Source: Streptomyces paradoxus (GTDB taxonomy: Bacteria; Actinomycetota; Actinomycetes; Streptomycetales; Streptomycetaceae). From it: DNA of 64,000 bases. The notes under the pieces are model-generated. The model was not told the origin of the DNA. It saw nothing but the letters and a program-made list of their open reading frames with translations, and did not search any database. Where the stretch lies: positions 224,239 to 288,238 of the forward strand of contig NZ_JACHGV010000003.1 in assembly GCF_014202475.1 (NCBI RefSeq), given 5' to 3'. Each line of letters opens with the position of its first letter. Position 1 is the stretch's first letter. Both the position numbers and the translations under genes were made by a program. Of this stretch, positions 1-7,760 are shown piece by piece.

Positions 1-497
1 CTGCCGTTACGGGCAGATGAGCCGGACCCGCGGCGGTGCTGTCCGGGCGCGCTGCCCGACCGGCCGCCGGAGCGACCGCCACGAGTAGCGGACGAACGCC
101 CCCCGGCGCGGCTGCCGGGAGTTCCCGCACCACCGCGGCGCAGGCCTGCGCTGTGGGCAGCGGATCGGCCGGCGGCACAGGCGGCGGCCCGGCGGGCTTC
201 CTTGCGGGGGTTGGCCTGGCGGCTGCGGGTGGCAGCGACCGTGCCGAGGACGACGGCGCCGGTCGCGGCCACCATGGCGGTGACCGGGCCGCCGGCCAGG
301 GCCGCGGTGGCGACTAGGCCCACGGTGCTGTTCGCCCCGGACAGGGCGAGGGGGACGACCGGCCAGCCGCCGGGCGTGTGCTCCACCTCGGCCACAACCG
401 GGGTCGAAGCCTGCTCGGTCGGTGGCGCAGGTGGGGGCAGGGGTGGTGCGGGTGCGGGCGCCTCGATGGCTACCGGTTCGGTGCTGAGTTCCGTCAT
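1..497 (-). CDS. Spd-like mobile element membrane protein, C-terminus off window
   Basis: Open to the window edge, so only the first 165 or so codons are seen. The ATG at 497 is preceded by a good AAAGGAG ribosome binding site. After a Pro/Ala-rich N-terminus (about residues 13-45) come two hydrophobic stretches (about 46-92, around the GANSTVGLVATAALAGG segment), then a basic Arg/Ser/Gly-rich tail. This matches the plan of the small SpdB-type proteins of Streptomyces plasmids and AICEs, which help spread transferred DNA along the mycelium next to the TraB translocase. The exact family is not certain. It lies downstream of the RRQRL gene in the same direction. Confidence 0.55.
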   Translation of the reverse strand, partial: MTELSTEPVAIEAPAPAPPLPPPAPPTEQASTPVVAEVEHTPGGWPVVPLALSGANSTVGLVATAALAGGPVTAMVAATGAVVLGTVAATRSRQANPRKEARRAAACAAGRSAAHSAGLRRGGAGTPGSRAGGRSSATRGGRSGGRSGSAPGQHRRGSGSSARNG

Positions 498-571
498 GCT
501 GTGAGCACTCCTTTGGGAGTAGGGCCCGGCCGGGGCTGTAGGAGGCGTTTGGCCGGGCCTGCCAACAGGGC

Positions 572-910
572 TTATGCGGCGTGCTGTTCGTCGGGGTAGG
601 CGCACGGGGTGCACATGCCGAGTGAGGGCGGGACGACGTATCCGGCATCCCGCCGGCACTCCGGGCAGATACGGCGAGCGGCGTTCGCCTTGGCCAGCGC
701 CGCCCACTTCGCGGGCGTCATCGGCCGTACGGGCTTGGCCTGCTCGATCGAGTAGAGGTAGGCGACCAGCGGGCCTCGGCGGCGCCGCGGACGCTCAACC
801 TGCGCGGCCACATCCTGACCACCGGGCCGCAACCCGAGAGCCCGGAGCTGGCGGCGCGTGGCCAACCCGTCGGGGGCGAGCCGCCACTGGTAGACCGGGA
901 CAGCGGGCAT
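572..910 (-). CDS. RRQRL motif-containing zinc-binding protein
   Basis: 112 aa. It contains the RRQLRALGLRPGG stretch near residue 19 that defines this actinobacterial family and a C-terminal pair of CxxC knuckles (CPEC and CTPC, about residues 88-105), consistent with one zinc ion. The family is a marker of Streptomyces AICEs; its biochemical role is not established. The ATG overlaps the stop of the upstream DUF2637 frame in a TGATG arrangement, so the two were translationally coupled. Because the upstream gene is frameshifted, ribosomes that leave frame there would stop early, and expression of this gene may be reduced. Confidence 0.75.
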   Translation of the reverse strand: MPAVPVYQWRLAPDGLATRRQLRALGLRPGGQDVAAQVERPRRRRGPLVAYLYSIEQAKPVRPMTPAKWAALAKANAARRICPECRRDAGYVVPPSLGMCTPCAYPDEQHAA

Positions 911-1786
911 CAGACGCTAACCGTGTCGACTGCCCGCAGGACCGGCCGGGCCGGTTGCTCGTCGTCGCGGACGGCGAGGATCTGCTTGCGTCCCCAGGAC
1001 TCGCTCATGCCGAATGCCTCACCCAGCGCACGGGCGCTGAGCGGGCGGCCCGCCTGTGCGGACTCGGCATACGCACGGCGTGCGTCCTGCCGCATCCGCT
1101 CCAATTCCGCCTCCTCGAACTGCGCCTGCCGCAGCGCGTCATCAGCGCTCTCGGCCTCAGGCGTGCGGGCGGTGTGCGGGCTGTGCGGATCGGTTGCCCG
1201 TCCGGCATCCGCACGGGCCGTGACCAGCACAGACGCCTCGCGATCCGGAGCAGCGGCCAGCGGGGCCGGGGCGCTCTGGCCGACGGGTGCAGGGGCGTGC
1301 GGGACGGGTGCGGATTCCTCCCCGTCCGGCCCGTACACCTGCTCCGGTGTGGCAGTGCCGCGCTGGTGCAGAACCTTGGCCACGAGGTCGGAACCGAAGT
1401 AGATGGAACCGACCGGCAAGGACGTGGCGAGCAGGACGAGCACCCAGTGCGCCACATCCCACTCGGCCAGCCGCACTCGGCCGGCGCCGCCGCCGTGCGC
1501 AGCGGGGACGAGGCCGTGCACGTAATTCAACACCAGCGACGCGAGGGTGTAGGTGGCCAGCACCCGCAGCGCGAACCGCTTGTCCGTCCGTGTCGGTCAG
1601 CACCAACGTGGCGATGAGGGCCAGCGCCATCAGTCCGTCGACCACGAACGGGTACAACAGCGCCGCGGTCGCGTCCGCGCCGATGGACTGCGCAACATCC
1701 CGCAGGGCGTTCCAGGAGACGCGGAAGGCCATGGCGACCACCGCAACCAGCGCGAGAACGAGCAGGACCCTTCCCTTGCGGTTCAC
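910..1786 (-). pseudogene. DUF2637 membrane protein, frameshifted
   Basis: DUF2637 proteins are AICE/plasmid membrane proteins with several N-terminal transmembrane helices and a long soluble tail. The start is GTG at 1786, overlapping the previous stop (GTGA). Frame one reads VNRKGRVLLVLALVAVV and continues to LIATLVLTDTD. The expected continuation (KRFALRVLATYTLASLVLNY, then the tail ending in LRAVDTVSV) is in another frame. The break sits at a direct GGAC-GGAC repeat at 1582-1589; removing one copy restores a single frame. So the gene is broken by a 4-bp tandem duplication, unless the assembly is wrong here. The C-terminal tail has an HTH-like segment near LSARALGEAFGMSESWGRK. Confidence 0.8.
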
Positions 1787-2073
1787 CGCGCACCCCTCTC
1801 GTTGGTCCACGGGGTGTAGGTGACCGGCTCACGGTCCACCCAGGCACGCAGCGACAGCGCGGCCCGTCCCGCCTCGTGTCCGTCATCGAGGATCCCGGCG
1901 AGGATGACCTGCGCATCCCTCGCCCGGTGCACCAGAAGACGGGCGTAGGCGCGTTCGTCTGCGTCGGTCAAGCCCGGCAGCGGAAGATCCAGCGCGTCAT
2001 GGACAGCGCGGAGCAGCGCCATCACCGGGTCCGGGAGCGAGTCGACGCGGTGGGAGTCGGTGCGCCCGCTCAT
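1783..2073 (-). CDS. Conserved small AICE protein, function unknown
   Basis: 96 aa beginning MSGRTDSHRVDSLPDPV. No motif I can name; mostly predicted helical, with a run of charged residues around the LVHRARDAQVILAGILDDG segment. The ATG overlaps the stop of the DUF6284 gene (ATGA) and its own stop overlaps the GTG of the DUF2637 gene, so it is the middle member of a tightly coupled operon. Longer upstream starts in this frame would run deep into the DUF6284 gene and are not supported. Confidence 0.6.
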   Translation of the reverse strand: MSGRTDSHRVDSLPDPVMALLRAVHDALDLPLPGLTDADERAYARLLVHRARDAQVILAGILDDGHEAGRAALSLRAWVDREPVTYTPWTNERGAR

Positions 2074-2330
2074 GCGGCGCCCCTCTCGGCCGCGGCCTGG
2101 TTGGTCAGAGCGCAACGGGCAGCCAGGGCCTTGCGGCGGGCCCGGCGGATCCGACGGGCGTCCAGCTCGGTCGGCCGGTTGTCCAGCGCGGCAATCTCCG
2201 CGTCGACCAAGTCGACGTCCGCGAGGATCGCGGGCATCTCCAGCTCGATCGCGTCCAGCTCCGCGTCCGTCGGCTCCTTCCAATCGGCGAACGCGGTAAC
2301 AGCTTCCTGAACAGTGACGATGTGGCTCAT
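2070..2330 (-). CDS. DUF6284 family protein
   Basis: 86 aa, MSHIVTVQEAVTAFADWKEP then an acidic helical stretch and a very basic RRIRRARRKALAARCAL segment. This pattern is characteristic of small proteins annotated as DUF6284 in Streptomyces mobile elements; the function is unknown. It is the first gene of the overlapping leftward block. The 94-bp gap between it and the next upstream gene contains a strong hairpin, so it may have its own promoter or be reached by read-through. Confidence 0.65.
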   Translation of the reverse strand: MSHIVTVQEAVTAFADWKEPTDAELDAIELEMPAILADVDLVDAEIAALDNRPTELDARRIRRARRKALAARCALTNQAAAERGAA

Positions 2331-2369
2331 TGGGTCGGGTGTCCTCTCACAGGTGAACGGCCCGAACAG

Positions 2370-2397
2370 CGGCTCCCGGGAGGCACCCCGGGAGCCG
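2370..2397. terminator. Perfect 11-bp hairpin between two AICE genes
   Basis: The arm CGGCTCCCGGG (2370-2380) pairs perfectly with CCCGGGAGCCG (2387-2397) around a 6-nt loop. It lies just after the stop of the 59-aa gene on the minus strand. There is no U-run, as is common for Streptomyces terminators. Confidence 0.65.
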
Positions 2398-2424
2398 CGC
2401 GCCGTTTAAGAAGTAGGTCCGAAC

Positions 2425-2604
2425 TCAGCGGCGAAAGGCCCAGGAGATGAGGCCACTGACAGCGTCGGTGCAGTCGGTAACCCGGCCGGACTCCAGTTCT
2501 TCGGCCCGGTCCTCCATCTGCTTCGCGGCAGCGTCCTTGCCCCGACTACGCAGCACCTTCGCTGCCTCGCGGTTCTTCGAGGCCTGCGCCTTCAGGCGGT
2601 CCAT
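2425..2604 (-). CDS. Small charged helical protein of the AICE, unknown
   Basis: 59 aa starting MDRLKAQASKNREAAKVLRS. I chose the ATG at 2604 because a GAGAGGA ribosome binding site sits just upstream; the longer frame upstream has no such site and looks non-coding. Almost entirely predicted helix, rich in Lys, Arg, Glu and Ala. No family recognised. It is the gene nearest the divergent regulator on the left side and is therefore probably controlled through the operator-like repeats at 2898-2997. Confidence 0.5.
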   Translation of the reverse strand: MDRLKAQASKNREAAKVLRSRGKDAAAKQMEDRAEELESGRVTDCTDAVSGLISWAFRR

Positions 2605-2897
2605 GAACAGTCCTCTCGATGGGTGAAGGGTGAAGCCCACGCGGCTCCCCACGCCCCGCCCGTACGGCACGCGCACCAGGTGCGGAGCCGGACGGGCGGG
2701 GGAGGCAACCGGCCCCAGCCGCTCAGGGCTGCGGAGAGGTCGAATAGCGCTGTACCTCACGCGGGAGCTCCCGCGTGACCGCCTACTTGGCCGAGGAGAG
2801 GCGGTGTGATCCCCATGCAGTTGTCAATGAACGCCCAGCTCAGGGACTTACGGCGAACCGCAGTAGCCCTGCCTGGCATAAAGACTGACTCAACGGT

Positions 2898-2917
2898 GTT
2901 GGTGGTGTTGTACCAAC
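2898..2917. promoter_or_regulatory. Operator-like inverted repeat, copy 1
   Basis: GTTGGT, 8-nt spacer, ACCAAC: a perfect 6-bp dyad. The second copy (2978-2997) has the same half-site length and spacing, with its start 80 bp away. Both lie in the intergenic region between the leftward AICE genes and the GntR regulator, the expected place for the autoregulatory operator of a KorSA-type repressor. Confidence 0.6.
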
Positions 2918-2977
2918 AACTGATGCCCTGAGTGTTGCCTCAAGTCGCTACGACCGTCAAGGCAAAAGGCGTATGTT

Positions 2978-2997
2978 GTTGGCACAAGTCAGCCAAC
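2978..2997. promoter_or_regulatory. Operator-like inverted repeat, copy 2
   Basis: GTTGGC, 8-nt spacer, GCCAAC. It ends 15 bp before the GTG start of the GntR gene, so binding here would cover its promoter or transcription start. Together with copy 1 it gives the consensus GTTGGY-N8-RCCAAC. Confidence 0.6.
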
Positions 2998-3012
2998 TAG
3001 CAGGGAGGCACC

Positions 3013-3774
3013 GTGCGGGAGCAGCGCCCCAGGTACCACCGAATCGCGGATGACCTGCGAGGACAGATCGAGCGGGGCGAGCTGGAACCGGGTCAACAGC
3101 TCCCAACGGAGTTCGAGTTGGTCGAGCGATACGAAGCGAGTCGCAACACAGTCCGCCTGGCCCTACGGCGCTTGACCGAGGAAGGGCTCATCATCGCTGG
3201 TCAGGGGCGGGGTAGCTTCGTTCGCCGCAGTCTGACACCGGCCGTCTGGGACTGGTCAGTATTGGAGTCTCGGACCCGGCACCAGTCGAACGAGCGCGGT
3301 GACCAGTGGGCCAGCATCGTGGCTGAAAGTGGGCGCCAACCTCGGCAGGAAGTTCGCGTCTCCATCCGGCGTCCACCGGCTGAAGTCGCGGAACGCCTGG
3401 AACTGGATCCCGAGACCGCACTGACTGTCGTCCGGGAACGGGTGCGCATAGTGGACCACGATCCGTACGCCCTGGCTGACTCCTACTTCCCTGAAGAGCT
3501 AGTTCGGGGCACGCCGTTGATGCTGCCCGAAGATGTGTCAGCGCCGGGTGGCGTGCTGGCCAGCGTTGGCCTTGTCCAGGCTCGCTACAGGGACGAGATC
3601 ACTGTGCGGATGCCGACCCGCGCCGAGGTCGAAAAGCTGTCGCTTCCCTCCGCTACCCCTGTCGCTGTGCACATGCGCACGGGCTACGACGAGAACAACC
3701 GGCCCCTACGAGTAATGATCACGATCCTTCCGGGAGACCGTCATGTCATCAGGTACGACGTTTCGGCAGACTGA
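3013..3774 (+). CDS. GntR-family regulator, HutC/UTRA type (KorSA-like)
   Basis: 253 aa. An N-terminal winged helix-turn-helix (about residues 5-72) shows the GntR signature: YHRIADDLRGQIERGEL, LPTEFELVERYEASRNTVRLAL, and the wing GQGRGSFV. A UTRA ligand-binding domain follows (about 95-250, with ADSYFPEELV and the terminal VMITILPGDRHVIRYDV). GTG start with an AGGGAGG ribosome binding site. In pSAM2-like elements the equivalent KorSA represses transfer and replication genes; position next to the AICE block and operator-like dyads supports that role here. Its 3' end may overlap an alternative start of the next gene. Confidence 0.85.
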   Translation: MREQRPRYHRIADDLRGQIERGELEPGQQLPTEFELVERYEASRNTVRLALRRLTEEGLIIAGQGRGSFVRRSLTPAVWDWSVLESRTRHQSNERGDQWASIVAESGRQPRQEVRVSIRRPPAEVAERLELDPETALTVVRERVRIVDHDPYALADSYFPEELVRGTPLMLPEDVSAPGGVLASVGLVQARYRDEITVRMPTRAEVEKLSLPSATPVAVHMRTGYDENNRPLRVMITILPGDRHVIRYDVSAD

Positions 3775-3799
3775 GCGCGTCTCTCAGGAGCAGGCAAGA

Positions 3800-4468
3800 G
3801 TGAAGGCCCTACACAGCATTGATCCGACGTTGCCGACCAACCACTACCCGGAACGGGTCTGGTACACGTCCTACGGCTCGAACATGCACCTCGATCGACT
3901 CGCCGCGTACATCCAGGGCGGTCGCCCACCCGGCGCGGCACGGGAATACCCAGGGTGCCGAAACCCGACGATGCCCGCCAGGTCGATCCCCGTTGAACTG
4001 ACCGGCGCCCTGTACTTCGCGACCGAGTCACCCGTGTGGGGAGGGGGAAGGGCCTTTTACGATCCGCAAGTGAGTGGACGAGTGCTGGCTAGGGCTCACC
4101 TGGTGACTACCGATCAGTTCTCCGATATTGCCGCCCAAGAGATGTACAGGGAACCGGGTGCGGGTCTTGAACTGGTGGATGTGCTGGCACAGGGCCGAGC
4201 GGTGCTAGGTGAGGGCCGCTACGAAACACTCGTGTGTGCCGGTCAGGTCGATGGGTTGCCAGTCCTGACCTTCACCGCCCCGTGGGGCGTGCGGGACGTC
4301 CAATGGGTCCCGCCCTCCGGCGCGTACGTGCGCTTCTTGGCTTCGGGACTACTGACCGCCGGCGCATGGGATGTAGAGGCAGTGGCCTCATACGTAGCAG
4401 CATGCCCCGGCGCCGCCGGTCACTGGTCGGAGCAGGCCATCTGCGATCTCTTGAGCGAGGACCTTTGA
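3800..4468 (+). CDS. Gamma-glutamylcyclotransferase-fold protein
   Basis: 222 aa from the GTG at 3800, which has an AGGAG site 9 nt upstream; an ATG at 3743 would overlap the GntR gene by 32 bases. Residues VWYTSYGSNMHLDRLAAYI near the N-terminus carry the YGSNM motif of the gamma-glutamylcyclotransferase/AIG2-like fold, where the YGS backbone binds the substrate. Actinobacterial members are often mislabelled histone deacetylase. The catalytic acid is not securely located by eye. It probably forms an operon with the regulator; its role in the element is unknown. Confidence 0.6.
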   Translation: MKALHSIDPTLPTNHYPERVWYTSYGSNMHLDRLAAYIQGGRPPGAAREYPGCRNPTMPARSIPVELTGALYFATESPVWGGGRAFYDPQVSGRVLARAHLVTTDQFSDIAAQEMYREPGAGLELVDVLAQGRAVLGEGRYETLVCAGQVDGLPVLTFTAPWGVRDVQWVPPSGAYVRFLASGLLTAGAWDVEAVASYVAACPGAAGHWSEQAICDLLSEDL

Positions 4469-5051
4469 ACCGCGGTGCTGCCAGCGCGGTACAACTTTCT
4501 CCACTGCATCAAGCACCCGTCGTCGCTCCGCTCCGCCGGGCGGGCGCGGGCGGCCGGCGGCGCCCGCGCTCATGTCTCCGCCCCGCTCGGCACCGCCGGC
4601 CGCAAGAGGCAGACACACAGTGCATGAGGTCAGAACACGTCGTGGCTGGGGCGGTCGGCTCCGCGACTTTAGCCAGCCACTTTGGGGCGAGCCTCGAAGA
4701 TCATGGCACAAAATCGGGCACTATCGGGCAGGACCACAAGCCTGCCCGATTCGCGGGCCAGCGTAATGGCCCATGATCGCTCGCGCCAAAGCAGCTCCCG
4801 GCCAAAGTCGCTACGCCAACCGCGCGTCAGACAACCTGCCGTATTCCCACTGCGAGACTGCGTATGGCAAGGTCTTAAATCCGGATTAAGCCACGTAGTG
4901 GCTGGCATGGGGATCGCAACTGCAACAAGCTCCCCGCATGGCCAAACAGGGAAGAACTCGACCGCAGGGGTAGTGCTCGACCGTTTGCGGTTTGGTGGCA
5001 CTGAGAGGGCGTACTCGACGGTGGGATGGAATCTCTGAGGCCGTTACGCGG
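4469..5051. other. Intergenic stretch, no supported gene
   Basis: 583 bp. All frames look like shadow frames without a plausible start and ribosome binding site. The only clear structure is a perfect 10-bp hairpin (4723-4732 with 4741-4750, 8-nt loop) built on ATCGGGCAGG, with a nearby related ATCGGGCA at 4713. It may terminate transcription of the preceding gene or mark a degraded junction. Confidence 0.5.
4723..4750. repeat. Perfect 10-bp inverted repeat
   Basis: ATCGGGCAGG and CCTGCCCGAT flank the 8-nt loop ACCACAAG. No T-tract follows. A possible terminator or a remnant recombination site. Confidence 0.5.
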
Positions 5052-5441
5052 TCACCACTTGCCATTTACTATTCTGGCTTCTTCTTCGCCATCTGCTGGC
5101 CACGGCGGCATGGTAACTCCAATTATTCGAAGCGGCTCCGGGCTTTCGCATCGAAACTGAAAGGTAGTGCCGATCGGAATAGTCAAGCAAGTCCCCGGTG
5201 TGATCTCTTCGGTGCACTCCTGGTCGTTCTGTCGGCGCCACATCTTTCCTGCACCGTTTATGACGTACCAGATCTCTTGCACCGTGCTGTGCTGCACAGC
5301 CTTGGAAACTTCGCCGGGGTCAAGGTAGAAATGCGCAACGCCGCCACTTGCGGATAGCTCGCAGAGCGGCTTGACGATCGACCCATCTGGTGCGCGGTGT
5401 TCAGGGGCATCCCATAGCGAGCGGGTCTCGAATGCGTCCAT
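5052..5441 (-). CDS. Cupin-domain protein with degenerate metal motifs
   Basis: 129 aa. A single cupin_2 beta-barrel: motif 1 region AVQHSTVQEIWYVINGAGKM (about residues 48-67) and motif 2 region GTCLTIPIGTTFQFRC (about 83-98). Motif 1 keeps His and Glu but its second His is missing, and the motif 2 His is replaced by Phe, so metal binding of the classical germin type is doubtful. The ATG has an AAGGAAA ribosome binding site. Upstream lies a perfect 16-bp palindrome. Substrate unknown. Confidence 0.7.
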   Translation of the reverse strand: MDAFETRSLWDAPEHRAPDGSIVKPLCELSASGGVAHFYLDPGEVSKAVQHSTVQEIWYVINGAGKMWRRQNDQECTEEITPGTCLTIPIGTTFQFRCESPEPLRIIGVTMPPWPADGEEEARIVNGKW

Positions 5442-5467
5442 CGAGTTTCCTTCGGGCAGGGTTCCAT

Positions 5468-5510
5468 CTAAGGGTTGTCCCGTGACCAGCGGTTACGGGA
5501 CAACCCTTAG
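5468..5510. repeat. Perfect 16-bp inverted repeat, possible IS end remnant
   Basis: CTAAGGGTTGTCCCGT (5468-5483) and its exact reverse complement (5495-5510) are separated by 11 nt. It lies just upstream of the cupin gene. The GGGTTGTCCCGT core resembles terminal repeats I associate with Streptomyces insertion sequences, so this may be two abutted ends left by a deletion; it could instead be a terminator or operator. Confidence 0.65.
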
Positions 5511-5613
5511 AGGGCATGAGCCCGACCTTCAAGTTCCGCCACCGTTCCACTACGGTCCAAGAACTCGGTGGGAACATCCGATCCCTGATCTGAATCTCTG
5601 AACGGGCGCTGCG

Positions 5614-5997
5614 TCAGCCAATTACGGTGATATCGATCTTGACATCACCGCGATCCGGCATGCTGAAGACGAGCTGGCCGCCCGCATCGCGTGGAATACC
5701 GAAGGGGTTCATCGGTCTCCACCTGTTGACCTTGATGGTCTTATCCCGATGGTAGATCACTTCCTCTTCGTGGGTTCTTGCTTGCCCCCTCGGAAAGTGT
5801 CCGGAAGTCCAGATCCTCTGGTGATCCGGATAGATGGAGTCCATGACGACGTCGATCCAATTGCCCGTCCCGTTGTTGACGGTGATCGTCAGCTTGCCGG
5901 GCTGCGGATCATCAGGGTCGTGAGACCACTCGGCGAGGTTGATCCCCCAGATCTCCCCCTCGACCAGGATGTCGAGGTTGTCTACTCTTGGCGCCAT
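5614..5997 (-). CDS. Unrecognised beta-rich protein
   Basis: 127 aa from ATG 5997 (MAPRVDNLDILVEG), chosen for the GGAG site 7 nt upstream; the longer frame upstream looks non-coding. Sequence alternates short hydrophobic strands and polar turns (KLTITVNNGTGNWIDVVM; QLVFSMPDRGDVKIDITVIG), suggesting a beta-sandwich. No signal peptide, no known motif. Same strand as the 256-aa gene 234 bp upstream; both are less GC-rich than the host and are probably imported cargo. No function assigned. Confidence 0.55.
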   Translation of the reverse strand: MAPRVDNLDILVEGEIWGINLAEWSHDPDDPQPGKLTITVNNGTGNWIDVVMDSIYPDHQRIWTSGHFPRGQARTHEEEVIYHRDKTIKVNRWRPMNPFGIPRDAGGQLVFSMPDRGDVKIDITVIG

Positions 5998-6231
5998 GGC
6001 ATCTCCATCTCTGAGTCCGCACGACTTGGGAAATTCGCCCCTGTCCCCAAACGTCCTCTGACTGCGAGTTGGCTCAACAATTGTTCGTCTGAAGGGGTGA
6101 CGCCGGGTGTCGTACGAGCCTGCATATGTCATCCCCGCAACTACCTGGCCTTACTCGAACTCGCCGCCGCGCTGTGCTACTACAAGCGACTCGTCCGCCT
6201 CACCACATAGGAAACGGTCTAAGCCTTCGAC

Positions 6232-7002
6232 CTATCTAAGCTCGAATAGCTTGTTGCTCGGCAAGGCAAGGACCTCGGCTTTGGATATTTTAGGATTCGG
6301 CCTAAAGCTCAGGCTTTCCCAATTCTGCCCTCTCGGGTCATCACCATAGAGGTCTTTCCGCAGAGATGGCGCGACTCGCCAGACTCGGTCGAATACAGGT
6401 GTATTGCCTTCCCTAAACTTGTACCCTCGGACGCTTCCAGAACCGAAGCTGAAGGTCACCCCAGCATTAGCCAAGTTACCCCAGGTAGGGTCTCCCCCCG
6501 CGAGCGCAGCGGCGTTTACTTGCAGGGTAGCTTGCGCATTGCGACCGCCCATCAGCATGGCGAAACCACTCTTTACCTTAAGTCGCTTCGCCACGATGAG
6601 CCACCCCAGTCGGAATCCTCCATCCGCAAGGCGCTGCTTAGCTTCATCTAGCACATCTGATTCGTTTCGGATCATTTCTTCTTCGCCCGAACCGATGTAG
6701 AGGGTGAAGCCCATGCCTCGCTTGAGCCTCACGTTAGCCACCCCCACAGGCGCTCCCGCCTTCGCCTCCATGAAAGCGAACCTACCCGTTTGGTAGATGG
6801 TCTTGCTGAACTTAGCTCCGGTCCTCGCGTTGGGTGATATATCGAGGATCTTTTCTGCGCTGCCAATTGCGACGAACTTGCCGCATTCGTCGAAGTGGCC
6901 AATGCTGCCGAGGGGTATCTTGTTGGATGGCTGCCAGGCGCCAATGTCACCCGTCGCTTGCCTAATCCACCGCAGGTATTCCTTGGTGAGCGCGTCGCAC
7001 AT
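6232..7002 (-). CDS. Unrecognised 256-aa protein of the cargo region
   Basis: Starts MCDALTKEYLRWIRQATGD at ATG 7002 with a GGTGAG site. A short N-terminal helix is followed by IPLGSIGHFDECGKFVAIG and a body rich in predicted strands and helices, ending FRPNPKISKAEVLALPSNKLFELR. No signal peptide or transmembrane helix. The Cys directly after Met and the following helix/strand layout loosely recall bacterial gasdermins, but I see no neighbouring protease and no decisive motif, so I do not assign it. Base composition is clearly lower in GC than flanking chromosome, consistent with horizontal acquisition. Confidence 0.55.
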   Translation of the reverse strand: MCDALTKEYLRWIRQATGDIGAWQPSNKIPLGSIGHFDECGKFVAIGSAEKILDISPNARTGAKFSKTIYQTGRFAFMEAKAGAPVGVANVRLKRGMGFTLYIGSGEEEMIRNESDVLDEAKQRLADGGFRLGWLIVAKRLKVKSGFAMLMGGRNAQATLQVNAAALAGGDPTWGNLANAGVTFSFGSGSVRGYKFREGNTPVFDRVWRVAPSLRKDLYGDDPRGQNWESLSFRPNPKISKAEVLALPSNKLFELR

Positions 7003-7054
7003 GTTTCTCACCGCCGGTCACATAGACCTCAGTTATATCTAGGGTCACTCTGCT

Positions 7055-7230
7055 TCAAGTCCATGTCAAACGCGGGAACGTGCTAGAGCGCTCCAGGTCA
7101 TCGGCTTCAGGTAGCCGTCTGGCCAGCTTCAGCAGACCCCAGCAGCCGTTGCACTCGTAGTTCGCATCGACACCGTGCCGACCGCAGATGACTGAGCAGA
7201 CCGTTGGTGGCGCTGCGACCAGTTCCCCGC
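7055..7230 (-). pseudogene. Possible remnant of a small zinc-knuckle gene
   Basis: A short frame reads CSVICGRHGVDANYECNGCW then LLKLARRLPEADD to a TGA at 7055. The CxxxC, His and CxxC spacing looks like a real zinc-binding peptide, but no ATG, GTG or TTG lies between the upstream in-frame stop and the first Cys. I read it as a decayed 3' end of a gene; a CTG start is the alternative. Confidence 0.3.
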
Positions 7231-7760
7231 CCCGCGCATAGTTCGGTCAAGGCACTACCCCGGGTTGTGCCACTCTCGTGCCAGAACGGACGGGGACTCA
7301 CGGAGAACGGGGGTACCCATGCTGACTTCGGCCGGACTCTGCCTAGGCCAAGGAGCGAGCAGGTCGCGCCCGTGATCGCCCAACCTCGCTTCTTTAGCGG
7401 TGCTCACAGGAACGTGCCTCCGACGGCAGTGACGGCAGTGCTGACGGCAACGACGGCGGACCGTAGCGGCGCTCAGCAGCCCGGCACGGCAGCGGCACAG
7501 GACGGACGGTTCGACCGGCGCAATGGGGCCTGCCCGCATCTTCTAAACGCTTGTCGGATGTGTCTTCCGAAGCGGTGCTCACTAGCCCGCCGCGCAGGGC
7601 TTCCCCCAGGTGTCCCCGGCAGCGGGCGAACTACACAAAATCGCAGGTCATCGCGCGCGAAGTGAGCCCGCTGTAAATCTGCTGCCGAGCCGAGCCAGGG
7701 CGACGGGTGCCATGTTCACTCGCGATCACGAGGAACGCCCTCCTCCCGCCTCGTGGTGCG
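7231..7760. other. Intergenic stretch, no supported gene
   Basis: 530 bp between the possible zinc-knuckle remnant and the 177-aa gene. Frames on both strands lack convincing starts and have low-complexity Arg/Ser/Pro composition typical of non-coding GC-rich DNA. Nothing else recognisable. Confidence 0.5.

Noticed and set aside
7204..7665. Plus-strand frame of 153 codons in the 7.2-7.7 kb gap
   Set aside because: No ribosome binding site, no domain, low-complexity composition.
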